DNA from: Blattamonas nauphoetae
Taxonomy: Eukaryota; Preaxostyla; Oxymonadida
Reading direction: 5' to 3'
Assembly: GCA_033064195.1 (NCBI GenBank)
Contig: JARBJD010000620.1
Coordinates: 1-28,595 of the forward strand
DNA length: 28,595 nucleotides
Below, in pieces: positions 1 to 9,029 of this stretch. Within the stretch, counting starts at the first letter, position 1, and each line of letters starts with the position of its first letter. The notes under the pieces are model-generated. The model saw nothing but the letters and a program-made list of their open reading frames with translations. It had not been told where the DNA came from and did no database searches. The translations under genes and the position numbers were made by a program.

Positions 1-2212
1 TTCAGACTGGAATAAATTCATATGGAGAATGGTTCTTGTTTGCTCAGCACTGTAAGTCTGATGAATCAAATGATTCGTAAGCAAGAATGATTTCTGGGTG
101 TAATGTCTCCGGCTTTGGTATCCAAAGTCATTGGTCCGGTATACGACATCATGTCAATAAAGAAGCGAAAAGAACCTGTTGTGTCTTCTCATGTCGGATC
201 AGTACTTCGTTGTGGATCCAAGGAAACTCACCACTTTCCAATCCTTGTCGGCAAGAGATCGAAAGTGAGATTGATGTCGAATCTGAGCTGTTCCAGACCC
301 AATTCTGCACTGGCTTTGCTACATGATGAGTATTTTTGGGATCCTCATAGAGGTTGTCCTCTCGAACTGTCTCAGCATATTTGAAGAGTTCTCTGATCCA
401 TTGCTTCACAAAGTCCCTTCCATCTCGAAGATCAAAGTAGATTGACTTCACTCCTGATTTTGTTTTTATTGCTGATGCAACAGAGAGAGGCTTCAAGTGT
501 GAGATCAACTGAGTATTGTCATGAGAGAATAAGTTGTCAAGAATGATATCTTCCATGGTTTCGAAATCGTATGTGATGTAGTACTGTGTTGGTTTGAATT
601 TGTCTTGTCTCTTGTGTGCCATCAGAAATTCATACGTTCTATTGTTGAGGATGTGTGGAACATATGGTCTTGGTGTTTTATCAAGAGAGATCTTCTTCAC
701 ATGTTTACCATCAAGTTCTTTGCACTCTCTGAGATGCTTCTCAAAATCTCTGCTGTAGTTTTTATTCTTCACTTGGAATCCTCTAGACTGACAATATGGA
801 CAGAGCTTGTATCCAGTGATTTTCTCTGGGTCAACAATAAACATCACATGAACGAGGGTTGCTGTTAGTGGAATCATTAGAAGTGGGAGAACTCTTGCAT
901 CATCATTTTCGTTGACATACGATTGACTGAGGAAATACTTCTTCTTGTCTTCGTCGTATTCATAAATGTGAACTGTGATGTTGAACTTCATCATTGCTTT
1001 CTCAATATCACATGCAATATCAAATCCAGGATAATTCTGAAGATGTGGAGTCAATTGTCGAGATTGGAGATGAGTGAGATTCATCCATTGTGCGAACAAT
1101 CTCTTTGCTTCAACGTTTCTCATATTGATTGATATTTTCATGCCAGGAACCTCAGGAAGTGTGAGGAACGATAATGATTGAAAGAAGCAGATATTGTACT
1201 CAGAATCGATGTACCGAACATTCCTCGTTTTGATGTGTTCAGTGAGAATTCCATTGGCTTTTCCTGCGACTGGGAATCGATATACTGCAACCAGAATGGA
1301 GTGGAATGCAATGTACATAGTCTTCGTATCCATCAGTGTTCTCTCTTGTGATTCTTTGATCAGATTGATCGCATATTTTGAATACTCGTTGATGTCTCCT
1401 GCACTTCTTATCACTGTCGGAAAACTCTTTGATGTGTTCTCCAATTCTGGTCTGAAGTCATTGTAAGTTGTCTCATCTTTGTCTTTTCTCTCGATGATCT
1501 TTCCAAAGTCAATACTAATCTTGAATGGATGATCTTTCTCTTTGTCGAACACTGCTTTAATGAAGGTTGTGATTTCTTCAACGTTCTTCAAGTGATTGTG
1601 GAAGTACAACTGATATGGTTTTCCATTCTCCTCAACCTTCTCGACCTCATTCTTTTTGAACTTCCTTCGTGCATCCATGAGACAAGAATTGAATGCTGCT
1701 TTGTCTCGTGGTTCAGCTAGTAGTATACATTCTTCAAATCCATCAAAGGTCTGCACTTCTCTTTTTTCCATTTGTTCATTGTTCTTCTGAATGATGAACA
1801 GATTCTTCATCCAATGATCCATCAGCTTCTCCTCAATTGATTTCAATTTCCACGTCATTTTGAACACTTGCTTTTTCAGTTCATCTTTGTTCACCCTTGG
1901 ATTTTCTTTCATGATTTGCATTCTTGATTTGCTGTCTTCTTCATTCATCATTGCATTGTTATTGTGCTCTTCCAGTTTGTGAATAAAATCATCAATCTGA
2001 TAGTTGGTAATATTCCTTATCTCTCCTTCAAAATGGAGATCTGGATTCTTGAGCATTGACAAGAGATATGCACGATGATGTTGGTAGTTTCTAATGTTTG
2101 GATTATATGTTCGATCATAGCCATGTTCATCCTTGAATTCAAAGGTGGTGTTTGGAAATAGCTCTCTTATTTTCGAGATGATGTCTGTGACAAATTTCAG
2201 TGTCGCCGCCAT
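1..2212 (-). pseudogene. Protein-primed DNA polymerase B, N-terminal part (Polinton A)
   Basis: Starts with an ATG at 2212 preceded by the T-rich leader shared by genes of this family. In order it shows a long charged N-terminal region, an OTU-like segment (Cys near 1188 in the context YNICFF, His in the context TLVHVMF), a C-x2-C...H-x4-C zinc finger (KLCPYC ... HLRECK) and the exonuclease I motif (TYDFETMED). The catalytic polymerase domain would lie beyond the left edge. The copy is broken, with several breaks in its leftmost few hundred bases. It closely resembles the polymerase at 19213-23596. Assignment to Polinton pPolB is firm; the OTU reading is inference. Confidence 0.88.
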
Positions 2213-2255
2213 TTACTACAAATTAAAAAATCCGAAAATAAAAAAAGTTGAGCGT
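2213..2255 (-). promoter_or_regulatory. T-rich intergenic leader before the polymerase start
   Basis: On the minus strand the gap reads AATAAA, then CTTTTTTTATTTT, then TTTTTTAATTTGTAGTAA followed by ATG. The same arrangement precedes the starts at 6110 (minus), 18584 and 19213 (plus). It probably combines the 3' signal of one gene with the promoter or leader of the next. The function is inferred from recurrence only. Confidence 0.55.
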
Positions 2256-2645
2256 TTATTTCTGTTTTCTCTGATGGGGCTTTATCGTTGCCTTTAACCA
2301 TGCATCAAGTCTAATTCTGAACACTTCACTTCCGCCAATCTCTCGATATGTGAATGGAACCAGAACTTTGGTGTACTCACCGACGAGCTCACAATTGTAT
2401 TTCTTCAGTTCATTTTCAACGAATGATTGAGTGTAGTGTCGACGTTTTGCTACGTGGGGTCTGTTTCCTTGATTCCACAACTTTGGTTTGATTCTCCATT
2501 CAACTCCCTCATGAACATACGTCACCGGCACATTATTTCTGACATACCCAGAGACTAGCGAACAGTTCTCTTCTCTCATTGATTCAATTAATGCTTGTTC
2601 TGAACATACTCGACGTCTTTCCTTGTACATCGCAGTTGGATTCAT
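2256..2645 (-). CDS. Small repeat-domain protein (DUF723-like?), Polinton A
   Basis: 129 aa with two similar modules of about 45 residues. Each reads roughly NC-x-LVGEY ... Y-x-x-GVEW(R/K)I(K)P-x-x-W...RPH. It matches the C-terminal two thirds of the 194-aa protein at 18584-19168 but has its own start and a short unrelated N-terminus, so it looks like a separate version rather than a fragment. The module resembles the short domain found beside HNH nucleases in phages and large viruses (DUF723-type), but I cannot confirm that. It lies directly upstream of the polymerase on the same strand. The stop TAA lies inside AAATAAA, which may serve as the poly(A) signal. Confidence 0.7.
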   Translation of the reverse strand: MNPTAMYKERRRVCSEQALIESMREENCSLVSGYVRNNVPVTYVHEGVEWRIKPKLWNQGNRPHVAKRRHYTQSFVENELKKYNCELVGEYTKVLVPFTYREIGGSEVFRIRLDAWLKATIKPHQRKQK

Positions 2646-2690
2646 TTAATACAAATTAAAAAATTCAAAAATAAATTTTCAATCGTTGTT
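2646..2690 (-). promoter_or_regulatory. T-rich leader before the repeat-domain gene
   Basis: On the minus strand, TTTATTTTTGAATTTTTTAATTTGTATTAA directly precedes the ATG at 2645. This matches the leader upstream of 18584 and 6110. It supports the chosen start. Beyond it the Polinton sequence gives way to unrelated satellite DNA. Confidence 0.5.
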
Positions 2691-2914
2691 TTATCATTTG
2701 TGATCTTCCTCGACTTCGATTCTGTCATCGATGGGTTCGATCAGTCTTGTTTGATCAGAGAAAGTACTTCAATGGGACTAGATCATCCCTTCTAGTTCCT
2801 GATGGCTCTTTACTGTTTCGTTTAGGTGTGTCACGCTTTCTAGTTTCACATTTGTTCTCTTTTCTTTTTTGCCAACTCATTCTTGTTCTCGATCATCGAC
2901 TTTTTTCTTCTCCT

Positions 2915-4345
2915 CTCGTTCAGGTACATCACATTGTTTTATGAACGGTGGTTTCATTCCCAACTTGTTTTGAACAGGTTTGCTCCATTTTTGAATTCAT
3001 TCTTTCCTAAAACTTACTTATGTACCAACGCCGATCAAACCGAAAGTGGACCTGAAGATCAGGTACACAGATGCGTTTTATCGTTTGAAAGTATGTCTCT
3101 CGTGATTTACCAAACAGGTATTCTCTTCTTTTTTATTCATCTTTTCATATAACATCTTCATGTACTCGATCTGTGTGATCATCAAACTCAGGTACACTAT
3201 TGCGTCTTAGGACCAGAAAGTGCTGTTCACTGAATATTTGAAACAGGTTTGCTCTCTTTTTTGTATTATCTCTTTATAAGACACAATGACGTACCAGAAT
3301 TTTCACTTCACTTTTGACATTCTCTTTTCTGGTACAACACTTCACTTTATCCTCTCATTTTCACTTCATTGTCAGTTTTTTTTTTCATTGTCTCTCACTT
3401 TTTTACAAAATTAAAATTTAAAATGACGTGAACAAAATTTTGATCCTCATCTTTCTTCGAGAAACTTCGTGATTCATCGATAAAATTGTATGCGTTGGTA
3501 CACCACTTTGTTTTACTTTCATTCAACTTTCATTTCACTTTTTACACTTCACCACTCTTCGATTTGTGCTCTTCATTTTTTCTAAAACACAACGGTGTAC
3601 CAACAAAACGCGATCTGAAGTGATCATCCAGATCAGGTACACCACTTCACCTTATCGTTTCATTTCACAACTATTTGATTTCAATTCTCTTTTTTTATCA
3701 AAACAAGGTAGAACACAGAACTAAAAATGTTTGATCGTCAAGATAAAAAAGAACTGTGAGATCTGGTACATGAATGTGTTTTATCACTTCAAACATTGTT
3801 TCACTTCACAATTTTGATCTCTTTATTGACATTTTTGCTCTAATCTTTCATAAAACAAAGTGGTGTACCAACGAGACTCAATCTGAAATGATCGGTGAGA
3901 TCTGATACATGAATGTGTTTTATCTTTTAGTTTTCACTTCACTCACTCTTAATTCCTCTTGTTTTCTGAAATTTCGTTGAACGCGTTCATAAGGTGAAGT
4001 GGTGTACCAACGAAGTGAGAAAAACAATGACTGGAGAGATCTGGTACGTCACTTCACTTTATCGTTGCTAACATTGTTTCACTTCACACTTTTACTCCAA
4101 TTAGAAACATTTTTGCCAAACCCGTTCATAAAGTGAAGTGGTGTACCAATGAAACGCGAACAACAAAGATCGTTCAGATCTGGTACGAGATTTTGTTTTA
4201 TCGTTTACTTTTCACTTCACTCACTCTTTTTTTCTCTTTGTTTGTGAAATTTTGACGAACACGTTCATAAGGTGAAGTGGTGTACCAACAAAACACAAAG
4301 AATCAAGATCGTGCAGATCTGGTACGTCACTTCACCTTATCGTTT
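2915..4345. repeat. Degenerate ~138-bp satellite with an internal dyad
   Basis: Clear unit starts lie at about 3850, 3990, 4128 and 4266 (spacing 138-140). More diverged units lie to the left, back to about 2919. Each good unit contains an inverted repeat: AAGGTGAAGTGGTGTACCAA, about 40 bases of loop, then CTGGTACGTCACTTCACCTT. TTCACTTCAC runs fill the space between dyads. The rightmost units agree best and the leftmost worst. No gene is seen inside; the short ORFs here are artefacts of composition. Confidence 0.75.
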
Positions 4346-4439
4346 CATTCTCACTTCATTTACATTTTAGTACTCTAGTTTTGTGAAATTTAGATGAAGA
4401 TGTTCATCAAACTCAATACTTTCCCACCATTTTCACTAT

Positions 4440-5110
4440 TTCCATTTCACCATTCACTATCATACTTGCCCACTTCATTGTTGCTTCTTTCACATTCTTT
4501 TGTTCTAATTAAGAGAAAAAGTCGACGAAAAATGAAGTATTGTGATGTGCTCGTGAAGTGTGAATGACTGAAAAATGGGTTGTAAAATGAGGGGAATGAA
4601 GAGGAGAGTTGAATACCTGAAATGTGAAACGTGGAAAGTGAAATGAGAGATGAAAGGTGTTGAAGTTGTTTAAGCTTAGACAAACGGTATGATGGAAAAA
4701 CACATAAAACCAACATTATGAAAAAACTAGTCGTTAAAAGTGCCGCGAAAATTCAGTACTCCCTCCTCGAAAGGTGAGAAAGAAGATGTGATGTGAGAAA
4801 ATCGGGGCAAAAATCGATATGAGTGAAAAGTTGGTGAAAATGTGGTGCAAAAAAGGTGCGTTCAAAAAAAGAGGACTATGAAGGTGAGGTGATCGGGAAC
4901 CTAGGAAAAGCGTCGGAAGGACGCAAATGTGAAGATTTTGAAAAATCTAACGTAAAAAACGAAAACTGACGAAAAAAGTGGTGAAAGATGACGTGAAAAA
5001 GTGAGGTTGAAAAGTGTCACCAAAAGGCGACTCCGAGCGAAATGAAGTGTAAAAACGCAAATAGGAGGCAAAAGTGATCCTAAAAAGTGAAGTGCTGAAA
5101 GCGCATACAT
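4440..5110. other. Strand-asymmetric, purine-rich non-coding stretch
   Basis: Left of about 4500 the plus strand is dominated by T and C. From about 4505 to 5110 it is dominated by A and G, with recurring GTGAAAAAGTGA-like words. Open frames on the minus strand here are short, overlap one another and read as F/S/L-rich low-complexity peptide, so I do not call a gene. Confidence 0.55.
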
Positions 5111-5733
5111 TTTTTTTTAAAATTCGGAGAAACTCGAAAAATGGAATGTGGGTTGATCAAGAAAAATCCCGATCCGGCCTTGATCTAACCAAAAATTCCA
5201 AAAGTGTTTTTTATCGCGAATTTCACCTTCTGAAATCGATTTTGTAATTTTTGAAGGTGTTTGAGGTGTGTTTGAGCCATATAGCAGCAGTTTTAAGCAA
5301 GTTCTGAAAATCGACTTTTTGGTCACTTTTTCGACCACTGTTCGGTACGTAGCTCCACGAATTCTCAACCGATTTTCATCAGGATTGTTTTGATCGACGA
5401 CTCACATCGTCCTCGACATTTTAGATTTTTTTTCGATTTTTTTCGAAGTGGTTCTCAAGTTGGATTCACTGTGTTCGAGTTCAAAAGTGAAAAAACATCG
5501 AAAAAAGTGACAACATTTTTGGAATATGACCAAAATTTGCTTCAAAATTGACGCTTAAAATGAAGTCGAAATATTGGACATATTTTTGGAATTTAGGTCA
5601 AATATTGGCATCATTGAAATGGCCTAAATTCCTTTTAATACAAGATTTAGAAATCGTCAATCGGAATTGACTTTTCGTTTCTGATTTCAACGACTATTTC
5701 AATCTGGTTCCCAAATCGTCTACTATACTACTG
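5111..5733. other. AT-rich intergenic DNA without a recognisable gene
   Basis: No credible gene. An 83-codon minus-strand ORF (5117-5368) has no leader motif and no recognised domain. A short imperfect hairpin lies at 5588-5599 and 5621-5632 (GGAATTTAGGTC against GGCCTAAATTCC, 11 of 12 pairing). The right edge is a sharp junction with the inverted arm at 5734. Confidence 0.5.
5588..5632. repeat. Short imperfect inverted repeat (hairpin)
   Basis: Arms of 12 bases, GGAATTTAGGTC and GGCCTAAATTCC, separated by 21 bases, with one mismatch. There is no downstream T-run to suggest a terminator and no gene nearby. The function is unknown and it may be incidental. Confidence 0.4.
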
Positions 5734-6110
5734 ACACCTTTCATCCAGTGTGCTGGTTTTATTTTCCATTCAACCCCTTCATGTAGATATCTTACGACTG
5801 ATTCTGAAGTTTTGTATTCACCAACAAGTTCACAATTCTCACTCTGAAGGGATTCAATGAATTTTTCTTTGGTGCAATAGTCATCAAATCGATGATACCG
5901 ACTTGGATCCAGATGTGGTCTTGTCCCTCTGATGAATGATGAAACATAGACTCGAAATACCTCCTCAGGTTTATCTTCAGTAGCATATTCAAAAGTTCCA
6001 TGAGACAGATACGATGTTCCACGACGAGTCAGAACTGGTTCGGTAACAAGTATTAATTGTTCATTACTTAACATGCTGTTCAGTTTGCTTGGTGTGAGTT
6101 GGATTGTCAT
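5694..6110 (-). pseudogene. Partial copy of the Polinton repeat-domain gene
   Basis: About the first 126 codons are identical at the protein level to the start of the gene at 18584-19168, including the leader upstream of the ATG. After the arm junction at 5734 the frame runs into unrelated DNA, so the last dozen residues are not native. This is the broken counterpart of that gene. Whether the shortened protein is made is unknown. Confidence 0.75.
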
Positions 6111-6160
6111 TTATTACAAATTCAAAAATGGAAAAATAAAAAAAGTTTAACGATTATTAT
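6111..6160 (-). promoter_or_regulatory. T-rich leader, copy in left arm
   Basis: On the minus strand, GTTAAACTTTTTTTATTTTT and then TTTTTGAATTTGTAATAA lead into the ATG at 6110. The same bases precede the ATG at 18584. This is the clearest form of the family's leader motif. The function is inferred from recurrence. Confidence 0.5.
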
Positions 6161-6173
6161 TGAAGTCTGCAAA

Positions 6174-6362
6174 TCAAACAGAACAAAAATAACCGAAGAG
6201 AAGAGCCTTCCCACGTTCGTACGAGTCTCGCCAAAGGCTTCGAACTCTTAGTGAGAGCTTCCTATAGACACCCCGATACTCCTTTGGGGATCGTTCTATC
6301 GCGATCCTTCTAAATGACTGCTGCTGGCGAAGTCCTTGAAGGGTTAAGTCTTGGGTGGGCAT
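6174..6362 (-). CDS. 62-aa basic protein, left-arm copy
   Basis: Begins MPTQDLTLQGLRQQQ and is rich in Arg and Lys (FRRIAIERSPKEYRG, YRKLSLRVRSLWRD). The amino-acid sequence is identical to the copy at 18332-18520 in the opposite arm. No domain is recognised. The size and charge would suit a nucleic-acid-binding or core-type protein, but that is a guess. Unlike its neighbours it lacks the T-rich leader immediately upstream; the nearest such motif is about 200 bases further up. The identity could reflect recent duplication rather than selection. Confidence 0.45.
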   Translation of the reverse strand: MPTQDLTLQGLRQQQSFRRIAIERSPKEYRGVYRKLSLRVRSLWRDSYERGKALLFGYFCSV

Positions 6363-6985
6363 GATTTAGGGGCACATCTAAGTGCTGCCAACATGAACCC
6401 CGGGGACAATCTTTCGATCATCCGTCTCCAATCCAACCTCCAAATCGTTCTGCGCATCAGTCACCAGGGCACCATTTTGCCTGAGTATCTTGGAACATTA
6501 CGTCGAGGGCTCTGTACTTGAACTTGGCCAACAACTCCTCTTCATATACAAATGAAAAAATCAGAAAAGTAAAAAAGTTTAACGTTTATTTTTGGACTAC
6601 CCATAACTCCGGAAATACTTCTCAGATCGCACGAAACACGTCATATTTAAACTCGTCAGACCGATATTAGCCTTGTCAGAACAGTTTTGGATGGTCACAA
6701 AAATTAAGGTTAACTTTGAAAAATTCATTTTTTTACTAATCATAAATTAGAGTGAAAAAAAGTGAAAAAATCAAAGTTGACCAAAACAATCCACGGATGG
6801 TCCCGATGCATGGGGAGGTTGTGCACGTCATTCTGGTGCATTCTGGATGTGCCTGTGCGCCGTGGACGTGTGGACATGTCGATCCATTGACACATCAATT
6901 GGCAGAATGAAACAATGGGTCTTCACCATTGCTATTGCTGTCAATGTGTCAATGGGTAATTCCCGGATTTTATTTTGTTTATAAA
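6363..6985. other. Non-coding part of the left arm
   Basis: Contains a T-rich leader-like motif near 6555-6590 and an ORF start that is not maintained between the two arms, so no gene is called. The remainder (about 6600-6985) is AT-rich terminal sequence shared with 17710-18110, leading up to the 8-mer tip. Confidence 0.5.
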
Positions 6986-7009
6986 TCCACGGGTCCACGG
7001 GTCCACGGA
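6986..7009 (-). repeat. Tandem 8-mer tip of the left C-type end
   Basis: Three copies of TCCACGGG or TCCACGGA on the plus strand (CCCGTGGA-type on the minus), preceded by AAATCCAC-type sequence. The same structure marks the ends at 7210-7241, 17434-17465 and 17680-17711. Confidence 0.75.
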
Positions 7010-7209
7010 GCGTACTGCACATGGAATATCTATCAATATCCTGTATTCTTATAAATTTCAACTGTCAATGGAAAATGTGAAGAAAATTGTGGCATCAAAA
7101 GTAAAAAGTCCACATAAACAATAATGATAAATGTAATATACCAGCTGTTAGCATGAAGAATAGTTCTTTTACAAGTCTCCGCATTACTTCCTAAGTAGTC
7201 GGTGGAATT
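7010..7209. other. Spacer between two facing Polinton ends (left)
   Basis: About 200 bases between two outward-facing 8-mer tips. The half next to Polinton B (about 7145-7205) matches the reverse complement of 17466-17530 almost perfectly, while the other half is poorly conserved. No ORF. Confidence 0.6.
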
Positions 7210-7241
7210 GTGGACCTGTGGACCTGTGGACCTGTGGATTT
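7210..7241 (+). repeat. Tandem 8-mer tip, left end of Polinton B
   Basis: Three copies of GTGGACCT followed by GTGGATTT, then an AT-rich stretch and CCATTGACACATTGACA. The same order is found at the other three element ends in the window. The array is best preserved here. Confidence 0.8.
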
Positions 7242-7497
7242 GTAAATAAAATAAAAATGCCGATTTACCCATTGACACATTGACAGCAATAGTCATTGGA
7301 AACAACCACCAAATGATCATGCCGATTGATTTGTCAATGCATAGACTTCAATCCGTTTTTGGAGTATATTTTCTCGAAAAATGTAAGAATAAGGTCCAAA
7401 TTTCATCAAAACCGAAGAAGAAGGAAATGTGTGTTTTTGAGGTCAAAAGTGATTTATTCCGTACTAATTGGGAAGTAGGTAGATATCGGGAATCGAC

Positions 7498-8353
7498 TTA
7501 TACACTACTGCCAATAGTGTGTGCTTGCTTTTGGATCTTCTCTTTTGTCAAATCAGCATCGATTAATCCAGCTTTGAGACACATCCTGATCCATTCATCT
7601 TCATTGTCTTTCATTGATTCAAAACTCTTGTCAAGATACACTGATTTTCTTCCTCTTTCGTCATATGAACATTCGAGTCTATTTACATCTTTCATTGTTT
7701 ATGAATATGGAAGGGAAGAAGAAAACGCTAATGAATACAAGTGATGTTTGTTCAGAACTGTACTCTTCTCTTGTGTGTTTTCAGATTGAGGAAGATCCAT
7801 TGAGAATTCCCCGATGATTGTTTCAATATCGAATGTTAAGAATTGATCTGTATACTTGTATTCGTTCATCCTTCCTCGGGACAAGAGATAAGACATTGTT
7901 GGATTGTCAAGAACTGCAGATAGTATCGGAGCTGAAGCATTGTCCAAATCCACTGATCTTTCTTCATTTTTGATACCCTGTTCAAGACATTTCTTCAAAT
8001 GATTGTTGAAGTCTCTTGTGCCTGCGCCTCTTGAATTATAAGGTCGACAATAGTCTTTGCAATGTGGACAAATCATCAATTTCGTCAGCTTTTGTGGATC
8101 TGAAACGAACATCAAATGTGCATCTGATTCAAGAATTATCATCAACAAATTAAAGTCTCTAGCGTTCTCCAGTGGGGAGAGGAATGACTTTGAAAGAGCA
8201 TAAATCCATGAACCTCCATTGTCTTTTTCAATCGCTTCATAAATATGTACGTTCACATTGAAGAATTCTACAAATTTGTCTATTTCTGTTGAGATGTTGA
8301 ATCCCGGATACTCTTTGAGAATTTTCACTAATGCTGGACTAGTGATAGTAGTG
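7498..8353 (-). pseudogene. pPolB of Polinton B, part after the insertion
   Basis: Shows the second half of the OTU-like segment (EYPGFNIS ... VNVHIYE, then DAHLMFVSDPQKL), a zinc-finger-like stretch (MICPHC ... NHLKKC) and the exonuclease I motif (FLTFDIETIIGE). These are in the same order as in copies A and C but with clearly lower similarity. The remaining polymerase domain is absent, because the element's own terminal repeat begins at 7486. Broken and partial. Family assignment is supported by the motif order. Confidence 0.8.
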
Positions 8354-8450
8354 TCAATAACCCGTACATATTCAAAAATCCGGAACATGGGGGTGAGATG
8401 AGAGATATCAATCATAGTATATCAGTGAGGGTAGTCATTCCGCGCCGAAA
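8354..8450 (+). repeat. Left terminal inverted repeat of the 5.4-kb insertion
   Basis: Reads TCAATAACCCG ... GGGTGAGATGAGAGAT ... CAGTGAGGGTAGTCATTCC ... GCGCCGAAA. It pairs with the reverse complement of 13626-13721. The inner ~28 bases and the GGTGAGATGAGAGAT block are identical, and the region between them is diverged. Confidence 0.85.
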
Positions 8451-8668
8451 TGCCCGTAGAAGCGAAAAATCGCGCATGAACATTCAAAATGGGTCCGATC
8501 GATTGACAGATGCAAATTGGCAGATTTAGACGTCATCACAAAATGAAAATGTGTTTCAAAGAAAAAAGGTTCAAAAATTTAGTCAGAAATGAAATAACAG
8601 TCATTGTGCGTTTCCGAAATGGAAAAATGGGTGTGATCCTCCTTCCAACTTTTGGTTCCTGCGCTTCC
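8451..8668. other. Subterminal non-coding DNA of the insertion
   Basis: AT-rich stretch between the terminal repeat and the minisatellite. No recognisable gene or promoter. A plus-strand ORF starting at 8510 runs through it only because the minisatellite downstream is open in every frame. Confidence 0.45.
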
Positions 8669-9028
8669 CTCTCTTCACTCTTGTTCCTTCCTCTCCTTCC
8701 CTCTCTTCACTCTTGTTCCTTCCTCTCCTTCCCTCTCTTCACTCTTGTTCCTTCCTCTCCTTCCCTCTCTTCACTCTTGTTCCTTCCTCTCCTTCCCTCT
8801 CTTCACTCTTGTTCCTTCCTCTCCTTCCCTCTCTTCACTCTTGTTCCTTCCTCTCCTTCCCTCTCTTCACTCTTGTTCCTTCCTCTCCTTCCCTCTCTTC
8901 ACTCTTGTTCCTTCCTCTCCTTCCCTCTCTTCACTCTTGTTCCTTCCTCTCCTTCCCTCTCTTCACTCTTGTTCCTTCCTCTCCTTCCCTCTCTTCACTC
9001 TTGTTCCTTCCTCTCCTTCCCTCTCGTC
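8669..9028. repeat. 32-bp minisatellite, 11 full copies plus a partial
   Basis: The unit starts at 8669 and recurs every 32 bases to 8989, with a partial copy from 9021. The core is CTCTCTTCACTCTTGTTCC followed by TTCCTCTCCTTCC. Copies are essentially identical, pointing to recent expansion. The plus strand is all pyrimidine apart from one A and one G per unit. Because 32 is not a multiple of three and no unit contains a stop, all three plus frames stay open, which explains the overlapping long ORFs here. Confidence 0.95.
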
Positions 9029-9029
9029 T

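Larger units (their letters stand above)
1..2645 (-). mobile_element. Polinton/Maverick fragment 'A' (fossil, runs off left edge)
   Basis: Minus-strand block with two adjacent genes in the same order as in the element at 18584-23596: a small repeat-domain gene, then protein-primed DNA polymerase B. Protein similarity to that copy is high by eye across the whole polymerase segment, so the two belong to one family. The element is broken, with several breaks in the leftmost part, and continues beyond position 1. To its right the Polinton sequence stops near 2690 and satellite-like DNA begins. No terminal repeat is seen for this copy. Decay suggests it is older than the element at 17680-26630. 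Confidence 0.85.
5734..7009 (-). mobile_element. Solo end of a C-type Polinton (fossil fragment)
   Basis: Inverted counterpart of 17680-18960, the left end of Polinton C. It holds the tandem 8-mer tip (6986-7009), the 62-aa basic-protein gene and the start of the 194-aa repeat-domain gene, then stops at 5734. It is broken, with only one end retained. Near-identity of its outer part with the partner arm points to recent duplication or gene conversion. Confidence 0.8.
5734..7486 (-). repeat. Left arm of a ~1.75-kb inverted repeat
   Basis: The reverse complement matches 17189-18960. Similarity begins sharply at 5734 and ends at 7486. The outer part (5734 to about 6830) is nearly identical to its partner, including a 62-aa ORF with no amino-acid difference. 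The inner part (about 6830-7486) is clearly more diverged. The arm is composite: a C-type Polinton end (outer part up to 7009), a spacer (7010-7209) and the left end of Polinton B (7210-7486). Confidence 0.92.

Noticed and set aside
4447-4716. Minus-strand ORFs in the purine-rich stretch
   Set aside because: Low-complexity F/S/L-rich peptides, several overlapping frames, no leader and no homology.
5117-5368. 83-codon minus-strand ORF (MRIRGATYRTVV)
   Set aside because: No recognised domain, no leader motif, AT-rich surroundings; cannot be separated from chance.
7280-7744. 154-codon plus-strand ORF across the left end of Polinton B
   Set aside because: It spans the terminal repeat and the antisense of the polymerase, so it is a shadow.
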